A stretch of DNA of 64,000 nt from Micromonospora sp. CB01531 (GCF_001905095.1 NZ_LWLS01000084.1:1-64000); one strand, 5' to 3'; shown: positions 18,552-28,350, counted from the stretch's first letter. Translations and numbers: made by a program. Notes: a model not told the origin generated them from the letters alone.

Positions 18552-19979
18552 ATGTTGCGCATGCGTGCTTTCTGGCGAGGCTTGCGCCGCTTTCCGCGAC
18601 AGGGCGTCACGGTGGCTTCCCTCGTCGCCCTGCTCGCCGCGATGGTCGTCGTCGAGGTGGGCGCGAGCAGCCCAGCGCTCGCGAACACGAGTCAGTTCAA
18701 GGGGGTCAACTGGGCCGACCCCAGGGACAACTACGCCGAGGACCCGATCGTTCTCTCGGGCGTGTCGGCAACCGACGACTATGCCACCACGTACACCAAG
18801 GCCACCTCGATCATCGGAGCGTTCGAGACCAACCTCGGCGCGAACACCGTTCGGCTGCCGATCAACCCGTACACCGTCAACGGGCCTCGCTGGGCTCCGT
18901 ACACGGGTGCCATCGATGCCGCCGTCGCCAAGGGCTTCAAGGTCATCCTCAGCTACTGGGAGGGTTCCGCCCACAAGGACGGGCTGATCGACAACACCAC
19001 CGCCTTCTGGAACATGTGGACCACGGTCGTCAACAAGTACGCCGGCAACGGTCTGGTCCACTTCGAGCCGATGAACGAGCCCCACGGGTACACCCAGAGC
19101 GCCTGGGCGAACGTCGCCGCCTCGTGGATCAGCACCTACCCGTCGGTCCCGAAGAACCGGATCTTCGTCAGCGGCACCGGGTACAACGACAACGTCACCA
19201 GCGTGTGCGCCGACAGCCGGCTGTCCGGAACCTTCCTTTCGCTGCACTTCTACGGGTTCTGGAACCCGACCGAGGCCAGCTACGCGGCCTGGGCCACCGA
19301 CTTCCGGAACCGGATCGGTTCGTGCGCCTTTCGCACCGTTCTGGACGAGTGGGGTGCGCCCATGACGAGCGGGCTGAACTACAACGGCCCGGACAACGGC
19401 AACGCCTACATCGCCTACATCCAGGCCGTCAGCGACAACCTTCGCTTGCTGGGCATGGGCTCGGTCTACTGGCCGGGCTTGCGCGCCAATGACGGCTACA
19501 GCATGACCAGGCTCGGCCCCAATTACACCCTCATCAACAACAACGCTTCCGGGGTCAACCGGCTGCAGTGGTCGTGGGGCGGCGGCGGAACCTTCAACGC
19601 GCCCATCCGCGGTGTCGCCTCCAACCGCTGCCTCGACGTGCCCAACTCCTCGACCACCTGGGGCACGAAGCTGTTCATCTATGACTGCAAGAGCAGCGCC
19701 AACCAGTTGTGGCTGCAGACTCCGTCGAAGACCCTGGTGGTGTACGGGAAGCTGTGCCTCGACGTAACTGGCGCCAGTACCACCGCTGGCGCGCAGGTCC
19801 AGGTCTGGGACTGCAACGGAATGCCGAACCAGCAGTGGAACATCAACAGCAACGGCACGATCACCAGCGTGCAGACCGGCTACTGCCTCGATGTGAACGG
19901 CGGCGGCACGGCCAACGGCACGAACGTCATCGTGTGGTACTGCAACGGCGGCGCGAACCAGCAGTGGAAACGCTCATAA
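18552..19979 (+). CDS. secreted GH5 glycosidase with CBM13 lectin domain
   Basis: A 475-residue exported enzyme. The signal peptide ends at about PALANT. The GH5 barrel has the acid/base Glu in EPMNEPHGY and the nucleophile Glu in VLDEWGAP. The C-terminal ricin-B-type CBM13 has three repeats marked by NRCLDVPN...NQLW, KLCLDVTG...NQQWN and GYCLDVNG...NQQWK. This organisation is typical of endoglucanase- or mannanase-like GH5 enzymes; the exact substrate cannot be read. The ATG at 18552 follows GGAAGGGG. It is divergent from the MazG-like gene and followed by a bidirectional hairpin. Confidence 0.93.
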   Translation: MLRMRAFWRGLRRFPRQGVTVASLVALLAAMVVVEVGASSPALANTSQFKGVNWADPRDNYAEDPIVLSGVSATDDYATTYTKATSIIGAFETNLGANTVRLPINPYTVNGPRWAPYTGAIDAAVAKGFKVILSYWEGSAHKDGLIDNTTAFWNMWTTVVNKYAGNGLVHFEPMNEPHGYTQSAWANVAASWISTYPSVPKNRIFVSGTGYNDNVTSVCADSRLSGTFLSLHFYGFWNPTEASYAAWATDFRNRIGSCAFRTVLDEWGAPMTSGLNYNGPDNGNAYIAYIQAVSDNLRLLGMGSVYWPGLRANDGYSMTRLGPNYTLINNNASGVNRLQWSWGGGGTFNAPIRGVASNRCLDVPNSSTTWGTKLFIYDCKSSANQLWLQTPSKTLVVYGKLCLDVTGASTTAGAQVQVWDCNGMPNQQWNINSNGTITSVQTGYCLDVNGGGTANGTNVIVWYCNGGANQQWKRS

Positions 19980-20014
19980 GAACCCGCGGCCGGTAGCCCT
20001 GACCGCAACGGCCG

Positions 20015-20050
20015 CGCCTGGTGGGGTCGCTACGACGATCCCACCAGGCG
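20015..20050. terminator. bidirectional stem-loop between GH5 and GH78
   Basis: CGCCTGGTGGG (20015-20025) pairs exactly with CCCACCAGGCG (20040-20050). It lies between two convergent genes, 36 bases after the GH5 stop. Confidence 0.75.
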
Positions 20051-20206
20051 TCTGGCGTTCGGCACCTGCGCTGCAGCTGATATCGGTACGTATCGGAGTT
20101 CGGCCCGCTCGCTCGGCGTCGCGACTCGTCACAGCACCGAGGAAGCGCACGCGATGCGGCGGGAGCGGACCCGACGGTTGCCCGTCCCCGCCGACGACCG
20201 GCGGGT

Positions 20207-23200
20207 TCAGTGGCAGACGGACGTGAGGCGCTCGTCGTCCTTCGGCTCACCGCCCGGGGCCGTGCTGAAGACATGGCAGCCGCTCGCGACGCCGTCGACG
20301 CGTAGGTACCCGCGCTCGCGTACCGTGGGCCACGCGCGGCCGTCGACGTACACGACACCTGTGGCCGCGTCCCCGGCCGGGACGAAGACCGACGCGACCG
20401 TGTTGCCGGGCACGTGTGCGCCGACGTCCGTGCGACCGTCATGGGTGTGGAACGCCGCGCCGATCCGGCCCTTCAGGGTGGGCAGCGTGACGCTCGCCCA
20501 GCTGACCGACTGCGGCTGGGGACGCAGGTCGAATGTTGCGTAGCCGGGCGTGGTCGGCCGGAGGCCGAACATGCCCTGCGGGATGTTGTACGCCGGCGAC
20601 GCGGCCCACGGGTGGGAGTAGGTCATGTTCGCCTTCAGGGAGGCGTCCCACGCCTCCGCCGTGGCCCCCGCTCCGGTGGCGATCATGTTGAGCCAGCTGC
20701 GACGGCCGCTGCTGGTGAGCAACTGGTAGGCCAGGTCGGAGCGGTCGCCGTTGTAGAGCGACTCGATGAGGAACGCGGCGCAGTACACGCTGCACTGCAT
20801 GCCGCGCGAGCCGATGTAGTCGGCGGCGCGCGCCGCCTGATCGGCGTCGGGGACGCCGAACGCGCTGGCGAAGACGCTGGCGTGGACCGCCCAGTGCTCG
20901 ACCGGAGTACGGTCGGCGTTCAGGCCGTCCCGGTAGGCACCCTTCGCGTCGTCCCACAACAGCTCGTTCATCGCGGAGCGGATCCGCTCCCCCGTAGCGT
21001 TGAAGGAGACGGCGTCGTCGTCGCGGCCCAGCGCCTTCGCGATTTCCGCCATGTCCATGAAGCTGCGGTAGCCGATGGCGTTGATGACGGTGTTGTAGGG
21101 CCGGAAGACGAAGCCGTCGCGCTCCGACGCCGGCCAGTCGACGATGTCGCAGTCGGTCCGGCTGCTGCAGCCATCGGATCCGGTGTTCTTGCGGATCAGG
21201 CCGGTGCTCTCCTCGATCCACTGGTCGGGCAACTTCTCCCGTAGCTGGTCGTACCTGCGCTCCAGTTGCGCCACGTCGCCGGTCTGCTGATAGCTGTCGT
21301 GCATCGCCAGGATCGTGTACATCGGCCACTCAGTGGGCCAGGTGCGCCGGGTGAGCAGGTAGTCGATGGAGTAGTTGCCCAGGGACGGGTCCGGGGAGGT
21401 GAAGAAGTTGGCCATCATCTGCAGGTAACTGTCGGCCTCGTACGGTTCGCGCTCCCGGGTCCAGGAGTCGACGTAGAGGTTGTGGTTGGCCGCTTCGACG
21501 GTGTTGCGCGACAGGCGCCAGACCTTGTCGAGGGCGTCGTCGGAGGAGTCGAAGACGGCACTGTCGACGTCGAACGGGTAGACCTGCGCGAGGGCCGGGA
21601 AGTCCTCGGCTCCCAGGCCGGCCGGCGCGCCGATCACCTCGAGATAGCGGAACACCCGCATGCCCCAGGTCTCGACGTGCTGCGGCCCGTCGACGAGCGT
21701 CCAGCGGTCCTGGTACTGGTTGCCGGTCCGCATGTTGTAGCGGACGGTCTGCGGTGCGGAGAGCTCCTCGCCGAAGCGCAGCTCGAGGACCTGGCCGGTG
21801 TTGCCGTCCAGGTCGAGGCTCACGCCGCCGAGCCAGGTCCGGCCGTAGTCCACGAAGTAGTGGCCCGGCTCCTTCTCGACGACCTCGACCGGGTGCTCCA
21901 GCCGCTGCCGGACCTTGTCCGTGGGGGTGGCGACCAGCTTGGTGTACGGCGCCTTCGCCGCCGCCGGCTGCCACGCGGAGTCGTCGAAGCCGGGCTCGTC
22001 GAAGCCGGTCGGGTACGCCGCCACCTGGACGTTCTCCTTGGGCGCGGTGTAGTAGCCCGTGCCGATCGAGCCAGCCGACGGGTAGACGCCGGAGCCGTTG
22101 AGCGTGGTCCAGTTCTCCCCGGTGCCGAACGTCTGCCGCGTGCCGTCGGCGTACTCCACGACCAGCTGCGCCTGGAAGCGCCGGTCGCTGGTGGTCCACG
22201 TGAGCGCGCCGAGTGCATTGGCGCCGCCCTGCCGGACCAGGTCGGTCACGTCGAAGCCGTCGTACCGAATCTCACCGGCGATGGACCGCGTGGGGCCCAG
22301 GCCGACGAAGTCGCCGTTGAGCCACAGCTTGTAGACGTACTGGCGGCCTGGCTCGGGCGAGGAGCCGGTCGCGAAGACGGTCGCCCAGGCGACCTCCTTG
22401 TCAGCGGTGTTGAACTCGCCGCGGAGGAAGGCCCAGTCCGCGCTTCCGAGCCCGTAGACGCAGTTCTGGCTGGTGCCGACGTTCAGCCGCCCGCCGGCCA
22501 CCGTGCCGCACGCGAAGTCGGAGCTGGAAGCCTCGAAGTCGTTGGCGTAGAGCTTGCGCCCGTCGGCTGCGGTGACCGTCAGGTTGTCCCAGCTGTTGCG
22601 CTCGCTGCCGCCGGTGCGGAACCCGATGCTGCCGCGCGTGAACCGCACGTTCTGCATGGTGTCGATGAGTCGGTCGTCGAGCCAGGTGCGGACCGTGGAG
22701 TCTGAAACCCCGATCCGCAGCCGATAGTCGGTGTTGCGTTGGAGCGCGACGCCCAGCGGGACCGTCTTCAGCTCCTGGAAGGTGCCGTTGACCCGCTGGT
22801 GCGGCGCGAGTTGGTTGACGCCGTCCCCCCTGAGCTGCCACATGAGGTAGTTGCTGGGGTCCTGCGCGTTGAACACGATGGTCGCGTTCTGCGTGGTGAT
22901 CGAGAACGTCGTCTCGATCGTGTAGTCGCTCCACTGCAGGGGCGCGGGATCGCCGAGCCAGATCGGGTTGCTCTGCGCCCAGTCACCACCGAGGGAGGTG
23001 CCGAAGCCGGCCGGCTGCGACCACGGGGACACCTTCCCCGCGCCGTCCCACGTCCGCACCCGCCAGTGGTAGCGCTCGCCGCGGTCGAGGGCCGGCCCGG
23101 CGTACGCGACGTTCGTGCTCTGCGGGGACGTCACCTTCCGGGAGTCCCACACGAGGTCCTTGCCGGATTTCAGGCCGGAGAAGGTTTCCGCCACCTGGAC

Positions 23201-23440
23201 CTGGTAGGCGGTCTGTTGTGCCGTCGGAACGTGCCAGCCGAGGAGCGGCGCATCGACGTCGTCGACGTCCGCCGGCCCGGAACGCTGCCCGACCGTGAGC
23301 GCCGACGGAAAGGCGTTGCCGGGCGCGGCGCCGCTCTGCGACGCGATGGGCAGTTCGAGAACTACGGCGAGCGCGACGGTCAGCGCGAGGACCAGCGTCC
23401 GAGTGGCCACGCGTGGACGGGAGGCGTGCTTCAGGAACAT
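20207..23440 (-). CDS. secreted GH78 alpha-L-rhamnosidase
   Basis: An exported enzyme of 1077 residues with a signal peptide ending near SGAAPGN. Order of domains: an Ig-like domain (LLGWHVP...YQVQVAE), a laminin-G/concanavalin-like insertion (DWAQSNPIWLGDPAPLQWSD onward), rhamnosidase N-terminal jelly-roll domains, the (alpha/alpha)6 catalytic barrel beginning near VFDSSDDALDKVWRL with DSWTREREPYEADSYLQ in the catalytic acid region, and a C-terminal beta domain. It removes terminal L-rhamnose from plant glycosides or polysaccharides. The ATG at 23440 follows AGAGGGG. The upstream DNA has a clear promoter with a LacI-type operator. Confidence 0.94.
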   Translation of the reverse strand: MFLKHASRPRVATRTLVLALTVALAVVLELPIASQSGAAPGNAFPSALTVGQRSGPADVDDVDAPLLGWHVPTAQQTAYQVQVAETFSGLKSGKDLVWDSRKVTSPQSTNVAYAGPALDRGERYHWRVRTWDGAGKVSPWSQPAGFGTSLGGDWAQSNPIWLGDPAPLQWSDYTIETTFSITTQNATIVFNAQDPSNYLMWQLRGDGVNQLAPHQRVNGTFQELKTVPLGVALQRNTDYRLRIGVSDSTVRTWLDDRLIDTMQNVRFTRGSIGFRTGGSERNSWDNLTVTAADGRKLYANDFEASSSDFACGTVAGGRLNVGTSQNCVYGLGSADWAFLRGEFNTADKEVAWATVFATGSSPEPGRQYVYKLWLNGDFVGLGPTRSIAGEIRYDGFDVTDLVRQGGANALGALTWTTSDRRFQAQLVVEYADGTRQTFGTGENWTTLNGSGVYPSAGSIGTGYYTAPKENVQVAAYPTGFDEPGFDDSAWQPAAAKAPYTKLVATPTDKVRQRLEHPVEVVEKEPGHYFVDYGRTWLGGVSLDLDGNTGQVLELRFGEELSAPQTVRYNMRTGNQYQDRWTLVDGPQHVETWGMRVFRYLEVIGAPAGLGAEDFPALAQVYPFDVDSAVFDSSDDALDKVWRLSRNTVEAANHNLYVDSWTREREPYEADSYLQMMANFFTSPDPSLGNYSIDYLLTRRTWPTEWPMYTILAMHDSYQQTGDVAQLERRYDQLREKLPDQWIEESTGLIRKNTGSDGCSSRTDCDIVDWPASERDGFVFRPYNTVINAIGYRSFMDMAEIAKALGRDDDAVSFNATGERIRSAMNELLWDDAKGAYRDGLNADRTPVEHWAVHASVFASAFGVPDADQAARAADYIGSRGMQCSVYCAAFLIESLYNGDRSDLAYQLLTSSGRRSWLNMIATGAGATAEAWDASLKANMTYSHPWAASPAYNIPQGMFGLRPTTPGYATFDLRPQPQSVSWASVTLPTLKGRIGAAFHTHDGRTDVGAHVPGNTVASVFVPAGDAATGVVYVDGRAWPTVRERGYLRVDGVASGCHVFSTAPGGEPKDDERLTSVCH

Positions 23441-23454
23441 CTGCGTCCCCTCTA

Positions 23455-23468
23455 TTGAAACGTTCCAA
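23455..23468. promoter_or_regulatory. LacI-type operator before GH78
   Basis: TTGAAACGTTCCAA is a near-perfect palindrome around CG, the pattern of LacI-family sugar-repressor sites. It lies between the predicted transcription start (about 23471) and the ribosome site, where a bound repressor would block elongation. Confidence 0.7.
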
Positions 23469-23477
23469 CGCCTCGCC

Positions 23478-23506
23478 ATGCTAACGATCGGTGACCTCGG
23501 TCACAA
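23478..23506 (-). promoter_or_regulatory. GH78 promoter with overlapping palindrome
   Basis: Minus-strand -35 TTGTGA (23501-23506), a 17-base spacer, and -10 TAGCAT (23478-23483). The perfect palindrome GTGACCTCGGTCAC (23491-23504) covers the -35 and the upstream half of the spacer, offering a second regulatory site. Confidence 0.65.
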
Positions 23507-23686
23507 GATCCTGGCCGGACCCGGCCATGGCCCCTCGATGACCATGGTCCACCAGGCACCTTCCCTGGCTGCCGGCACGACGCCCAGCACCTCAGCGAAG
23601 AGCGACGGCCGACATCGCGTTTTCAACCCCGTCGAAGTGGTGCGCCCGTGCCGGGACGGCAGCTTTCGCATCCAGCTCGGCGTGCA

Positions 23687-24277
23687 TCAAGGCCGGTAAC
23701 CCGTCTTGTCGGCATCGGTGATCTCGCGCAGCACCCGGGCCGGCGATCCGACGGCGATGACACCGGACGGGATCGAGCGGGTGACCACGCTCCCCGAACC
23801 GATGATTGTGTTGTCGCCGATAGCCACGCCCTGGTTGATGGTGACGCCGCCGCCGATCCAGACGTGGTCGCCGATCGTGACCGGCTTGGCGTAACACCCG
23901 CCGGCTGCCCGTTCGGCAGCATCGACGGCGTGGTTCGAGGTGTAGATGCCGACGCGCGGGCCGAAAAGGACATGATCACCGATGGTGATGCCACCCCCGT
24001 CCAGCATCACACAGTCGAAGTTGGCGTAGAAGTGGTCGCCGACGCTGACGTTGAAGCCGAACTCGCAGCGGAACATCGGCTCGAAATGGCACTCCCGCCC
24101 AACCGCGCGGAGCAGTCGCCGCAGGATCGCCTCGCGCTGCTCCTGCGGCTGCCCGAAGCTGTCGTTGTACTCAGTGGTCAGCAGCACGGCCCGCTGCCGA
24201 GCCTGCACCAGTTCATCGGTGAGGTCGTTGTACATCCGGCCCGAGAGGATGCGCTCCCGCTGCGCTTCGAGCGTCAC
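23687..24277 (-). CDS. maltose/galactoside O-acetyltransferase family protein
   Basis: A 196-residue left-handed beta-helix acetyltransferase of the Maa/LacA type. The N-terminal Mac domain (QRERILSGRMYNDLTDELVQAR) precedes hexapeptide repeats (ITIGDHVLFGPRVGIYTSNHA, VTIGDHVWIGGGVTINQGVAIGD). The His in SNHAVD corresponds to the catalytic base, and the C-terminus has VAVGSPARVLREI-like sequence. It transfers acetyl from acetyl-CoA to a sugar hydroxyl. The GTG at 24277 follows GGGAGG. It lies upstream of GH78 on the same strand, 246 bases away, so it may have its own transcript. Confidence 0.93.
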   Translation of the reverse strand: MTLEAQRERILSGRMYNDLTDELVQARQRAVLLTTEYNDSFGQPQEQREAILRRLLRAVGRECHFEPMFRCEFGFNVSVGDHFYANFDCVMLDGGGITIGDHVLFGPRVGIYTSNHAVDAAERAAGGCYAKPVTIGDHVWIGGGVTINQGVAIGDNTIIGSGSVVTRSIPSGVIAVGSPARVLREITDADKTGYRP

Positions 24278-24553
24278 CGAATGATCCTCCCATCGTCCGG
24301 GCGGTGGCCGCTTGTCGGCACGCGAGAACCGCTCATCGCCCAGTTGGAGCCGTTCGTCTCAATTGCAGGACCAGATGGCCGTGCGTCATCGCTAGGCCAC
24401 TTAGCGTGGTCCGCGCGTTGGCGATCAGACTAACGGCCGGCGATCCCGGTGCCTGACCGCCGAACGTACGGTCCCTGCTCGACCGGTCGCCTCGGGATCC
24501 ATCCTGCTTGGCCAAGTGCGGTCATGCAGAACTCACTGAGGGAGTCATTCCTG

Positions 24554-25798
24554 ATGAACCAGCCACGCATGCCCTTAGTTACCACCGGGCTCGCCATCGC
24601 CACCGGCCTGGCAACCGTCGCCGCCCTCGTCGGACCAGTCGCCGCCGAGCCGAGCTCCGACGCCTCCACACGGGCGACCTCGGTCACCACCGACCAGGTC
24701 GTCACCTGGGGCGCCAGCGCGGACCGTGTCGGCGGGTCGTTCGCCGACCAGACGGTCCGCAACATCATCCACACCAGCGTCGGTGGCAGCGATCTGCGCA
24801 TCTCGTTGTCGAATGTATTCGGTGACCGCATCGTGACCTTCGACTCCGTCTACGTCGGCGTTCAGAGCGAGGGCGCCGGGGTCGTACCGGGCACCAACCG
24901 GCAGGTCACCTTCGCCGGCAGCGAGACGGTGACTGTTCCGAACGGTGCGGAGGTCCTCAGCGACCCGCTGCCAGGTGACGTGCCCGGCGACACCAATCTC
25001 ACGGTCAGCATCCACGTCAGGGGCGCCAGCGGCAGCCTGACCGGACACAACCTGGCCATGCAGACCAACTACATCTCCGGGCCTGGTGATCACGCCGCGG
25101 ACACCGATGGGACGGCCTTCACCCAGCAGGCGACCCGCTGGTACTGGGTCGATGCGCTGGTCGTCGACACGCGGCAGCAGGTCGACACTGTGGCCACGCT
25201 CGGCGATTCCATCACCGACGGCTACGGGTCCACCCGCGACGCCAACCACCGGTGGCCGGACTACCTCGCCCGCCGCATCGCGGAACAGCCCCCGGCGCAC
25301 CAGTTCGGCATCATGAACGAAGGCATCTCCGGCAACCGGGTTCTCACCGACGGCGCCGGGGTGAACGTCCAGGCCAGATTCGACCGAGACGTGCTTTCCC
25401 AGCCCGACGTGCGCACCGTCATCCTCATGGAAGGGATCAACGACATCGGCGGCGGTGTCGCAACGTCGGCCGACCAGCTGATCTCCGCCTACCGGATCCT
25501 GATCGCCCGCGCCCACACCAACCACACCTGCATCCTCGGTGCCACGCTGACCCCGTTCGAGGGCGCCGGCTACTACAGCCCCGCCAAGGAAGTCATCCGT
25601 GAGGAGGTGAACACCTGGATCCGGACGAGCGGCGAGTTCGACGGGATCATCGACTTCGACCAGGTCACCCGCGACCCCGCGAACCCCAAGCGGTTCCTGC
25701 CGGCCTACGACGTCGGCGACCACCTGCACCCCAGCGACGCCGGCTACCAGGCGATGGCCAACGCCATCGACCTCAGGCAGCTCGAGTGCAACCGGTAG
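24554..25798 (+). CDS. secreted SGNH/GDSL-family hydrolase
   Basis: A 414-residue exported esterase/lipase of the SGNH superfamily. A signal peptide ending near VAAEPS precedes a beta-rich N-terminal domain (about 35-190). The SGNH domain has block I TLGDSITDGYGS (nucleophile Ser), the block II Gly in NEGISGNRVL, block III MEGINDIGG, and block V DHLHPSDAGY (Asp/His). These residues make it probably active as a carbohydrate or lipid esterase. The ATG at 24554 has GGGAG nine bases upstream; ATG 24524 is a weaker option. Its position among glycosidases fits a deacylase for plant polysaccharides, which is inference. Confidence 0.92.
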   Translation: MNQPRMPLVTTGLAIATGLATVAALVGPVAAEPSSDASTRATSVTTDQVVTWGASADRVGGSFADQTVRNIIHTSVGGSDLRISLSNVFGDRIVTFDSVYVGVQSEGAGVVPGTNRQVTFAGSETVTVPNGAEVLSDPLPGDVPGDTNLTVSIHVRGASGSLTGHNLAMQTNYISGPGDHAADTDGTAFTQQATRWYWVDALVVDTRQQVDTVATLGDSITDGYGSTRDANHRWPDYLARRIAEQPPAHQFGIMNEGISGNRVLTDGAGVNVQARFDRDVLSQPDVRTVILMEGINDIGGGVATSADQLISAYRILIARAHTNHTCILGATLTPFEGAGYYSPAKEVIREEVNTWIRTSGEFDGIIDFDQVTRDPANPKRFLPAYDVGDHLHPSDAGYQAMANAIDLRQLECNR

Positions 25799-25860
25799 CG
25801 ACACCAGCGCTCTAGGTCGGCAGCTCTCGCACCCACCCCTGTCAGCGGCTGTGAAGACCG

Positions 25861-25897
25861 TCGTAGGGCCCGCGCCACGTCGGTGCGGGCCCTACGA
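25861..25897 (+). terminator. stem-loop after the GDSL hydrolase
   Basis: TCGTAGGGCCCGC (25861-25873) and GCGGGCCCTACGA (25885-25897) form a perfect 13-bp stem with an 11-base loop, 62 bases after the stop. The 25799-26102 interval shows no gene. Confidence 0.8.
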
Positions 25898-26102
25898 AGA
25901 GCGTTCGGGCACAACTGCCGTACCCCCGCGAATCGATCCATCACGTCATCCCCAACCGGAACGTGCAAGCCGCCGCTGAGCGAAGCGTCCTGACCGGTAA
26001 TGCGTTGGCGCCGCGACGGTGCAGGTACATGATCGGATCGGACCGCAACGGTCGGGCGGGACCGGGGTCCTTCGGCCAGGCTTGACGTCGAAAGGAGGCC
26101 TC

Positions 26103-26972
26103 GTGATCTCGGCACTCAACCGGCTTGTCGACCTTGTCGAGGAGCACCTCACCGAGGAGTTCGACGTCACCGGACTGGCCAGGGCGGTCGGCACGACCGA
26201 ATACCACCTGCGGCGGATGTTCTCGTCGTTGGCCGGCATGCCGCTGTCGGAGTACGTGCGCCGGCGCCGCATGACCGTCGCCGCTGCCGACGTCGTCCGA
26301 GGCGAGGACGATCTGCTGAGCATCGCCGTCCGGCACGGATACGGCTCGGCCGAGGCGTTCGGACGTGCGTTCCGGGCGGTCCACGGCGCCAACCCAGGTG
26401 ACGTTCGCCGCGACGGAGGCCCCCTTCGCACACAACCGCAGCTCAGGTTCCGCCTGACCGTCGAAGGGAGCATCCCCATGGACACCCGCATCGTCGACCG
26501 CCCCGCGTTCCGGCTCGTCGGACACGCAGCCCGGGTTCCGCTGATTCATCAAGGCATCAACCCGCACATCCAGCAGCACATCACGGCACTGCCGTCGGAG
26601 GCGCATCTGCGGCTGAAGGCCCTCGGCGACACCGAGCCGGGCGGCCTGCTGCAGGTCTGCGACGACCTCGACCCCGACGGCACGGAGGGCAGCGAACTGA
26701 CCTACCTGCACGCGGTCGCTGTTTCCCGGGACACGCCAGCCCCCGACGACCTCGACACCATCGAGGTACCGGCCGGCATGTGGGCGGTCTTCCGCACCGC
26801 CGGACCCCATCCGCAGGCCCTGCAGAAGACGTGGGCCGCGACCGCGACCGAGTGGTTCCCTTCCAACCCGTGGCGTCTGCGGCCAGGGCCCTCGATCGTC
26901 GCGATCCTCGAGCGCGCGGACGACTTCAGCACCGCGACCTGCGAGCTGTGGCTGCCCGTCGAACCGATGTGA
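26103..26972 (+). CDS. AraC-family regulator with GyrI-like effector domain
   Basis: A 289-residue regulator. The N-terminal AraC DNA-binding domain has two HTHs (FDVTGLARAVGTTEYHLRRMFSS and LLSIAVRHGYGSAEAFGRAFRAVHG). The C-terminal GyrI/SOUL-like effector-binding domain starts near MDTRIVDRPAFRLVGHAARVP. This is the Rob/SoxS-GyrI fusion layout, usually sensing hydrophobic or cationic compounds. GTG 26103 is chosen because an AAAGGAGG ribosome site lies just upstream; the frame is open further. No target gene is obvious. A small hairpin follows the stop. Confidence 0.92.
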   Translation: MISALNRLVDLVEEHLTEEFDVTGLARAVGTTEYHLRRMFSSLAGMPLSEYVRRRRMTVAAADVVRGEDDLLSIAVRHGYGSAEAFGRAFRAVHGANPGDVRRDGGPLRTQPQLRFRLTVEGSIPMDTRIVDRPAFRLVGHAARVPLIHQGINPHIQQHITALPSEAHLRLKALGDTEPGGLLQVCDDLDPDGTEGSELTYLHAVAVSRDTPAPDDLDTIEVPAGMWAVFRTAGPHPQALQKTWAATATEWFPSNPWRLRPGPSIVAILERADDFSTATCELWLPVEPM

Positions 26973-27003
26973 CGGACCCTGCGGGATGTGCTGGAGACCA
27001 GAC

Positions 27004-27020
27004 ACGCCGGCCCCCGGCGT
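27004..27020 (+). terminator. short GC hairpin after the AraC regulator
   Basis: ACGCCGG-CCC-CCGGCGT, a 7-bp stem 31 bases after the stop, with no T-tract. A second inverted repeat, CTTGACG/CGTCAAG, spans 27055-27079. The 26973-27316 gap shows no gene I can support. Confidence 0.5.
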
Positions 27021-27316
27021 CCGATTACGGATCATGCGCTACCCGGTGGCTTCACTTGACGCTTCTATGACTCGTCAAGGCCTCCCGGCCGGGCGAGCAA
27101 GCGTCCGGAGGGACACGTACCAACGGACCGGAGGCTGCCCCGCGCAGCCCACCGATACCAGGGCGTGAACACGATCAGCACACCCACCACCGGCCACCGG
27201 CCACGAGGAGCCGCCCTGGGCGCAGGATTCCACCTCCACGCCCACGCGGCCCCACCACGGTGGGAAACGATCCCGGAAGCCCATCCGACTCAGGATCGCC
27301 AAGCTGATCAGAGACG

Positions 27317-28300
27317 CTAAGAGTTCCGACGGTGGACTGTTCGGTACTGCGTCGGCGAGATGCCGAACCATGCGCTGAACGCCTGGCGCAGGGTTTCGCC
27401 GGAGCGGAACCCGGTCGCCTTGGCGATCGACGAGACGGTCTGGTCGGTGGTGACCAGGGCGGTGGCCGCTGCCTCCAGCCTCACTTGGCGGACGAGCCGG
27501 GCCGGGGTCTGCCCAGCGTGGGCGAGGAGCAGCCGGGTGAGGTGCCGTTCGCTTACACCGGCCACTGCGGCGAGCCGGGCGGTGGAGAGCTCCGTATCGG
27601 GATTGGCCGTGACGTGGTCGAGGACGCGCCGCACCACGGCGTGCTCGGGGCGCCGGGCACGCACGAACATGCTCATTTGCGCCTGGTTGCCCGGTCGCTG
27701 CAGGTAGGTGACCATGCCCATGGCCACCCATCGGGCCAACTCGGCGCCGTGGTCGGCCTCCACGAACGCCAGGGTGAGGTCAAGCGCCGCGGTGACGCCG
27801 CCGGACGTCCACACGTGATCGTCCCGCACGAAGATCGGTGCAGGGTCGAATCGGACCGCCGGATACGCGGCGGCCAACTCGGCCGTATGGTGCCAGTGGG
27901 TGGTTGCCCGCCGACCGTCCAGCAGCCCAGCCGCAGCCAGCACGCTCGCACCGGTGCACACCGACGCCACGCGGCTCGAACTGCGGGCCAACCTCTGGAC
28001 CTGAGCAAGCAGGCTGCGGTCCGCGGCGGCCGCGGCGTGCCCAAGACCGCCGGAGACGACGAGGGTGTGCGTGCGGCTCACATCCTGCAGCGCCACTTGG
28101 CTGGACAGCTCCAGCCCGGAGTCACAGCGCACCGCGCCGCCGGACAGCGTGGCAAACCGCACGGCGTACGCGGGCGTCACGCCGAGCCGGTTGGCCATGT
28201 TGAGACAGCTGGTGACGCTCGCAACGTCCACCAGTTCGATGCCGTCATAGCCGACGACGACCACACGTCGCTCGTCCACGGTGCCATCGTAGGAGCGCAT
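27317..28300 (-). CDS. GlxA-family regulator (DJ-1/PfpI + AraC HTH)
   Basis: A 327-residue GlxA-type transcription regulator. The N-terminal DJ-1/PfpI-like amidotransferase-fold domain (about 1-185) has VASVCTGASVLAAAGLLDGRR and ATTHWHH, including the elbow Cys. The C-terminal AraC-type domain (about 220-320) has LSTARLAAVAGVSERHLTRLL and VSSIAKATGFRSGETLRQAFSAWFG. The family often controls small catabolic or stress genes encoded beside it. The divergent RibD-like reductase at 28528 is the best target candidate, with a hairpin-forming palindrome between them. Confidence 0.94.
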   Translation of the reverse strand: MRSYDGTVDERRVVVVGYDGIELVDVASVTSCLNMANRLGVTPAYAVRFATLSGGAVRCDSGLELSSQVALQDVSRTHTLVVSGGLGHAAAAADRSLLAQVQRLARSSSRVASVCTGASVLAAAGLLDGRRATTHWHHTAELAAAYPAVRFDPAPIFVRDDHVWTSGGVTAALDLTLAFVEADHGAELARWVAMGMVTYLQRPGNQAQMSMFVRARRPEHAVVRRVLDHVTANPDTELSTARLAAVAGVSERHLTRLLLAHAGQTPARLVRQVRLEAAATALVTTDQTVSSIAKATGFRSGETLRQAFSAWFGISPTQYRTVHRRNS

Positions 28301-28350
28301 GAGGCCGTCCGGCAGGACACGTTTCCCAGAATCTCGGACATGATGGCCGC

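Noticed and set aside
21266..22705. 479-codon frame antisense to GH78
   Set aside because: Shadow frame without any conserved motif.
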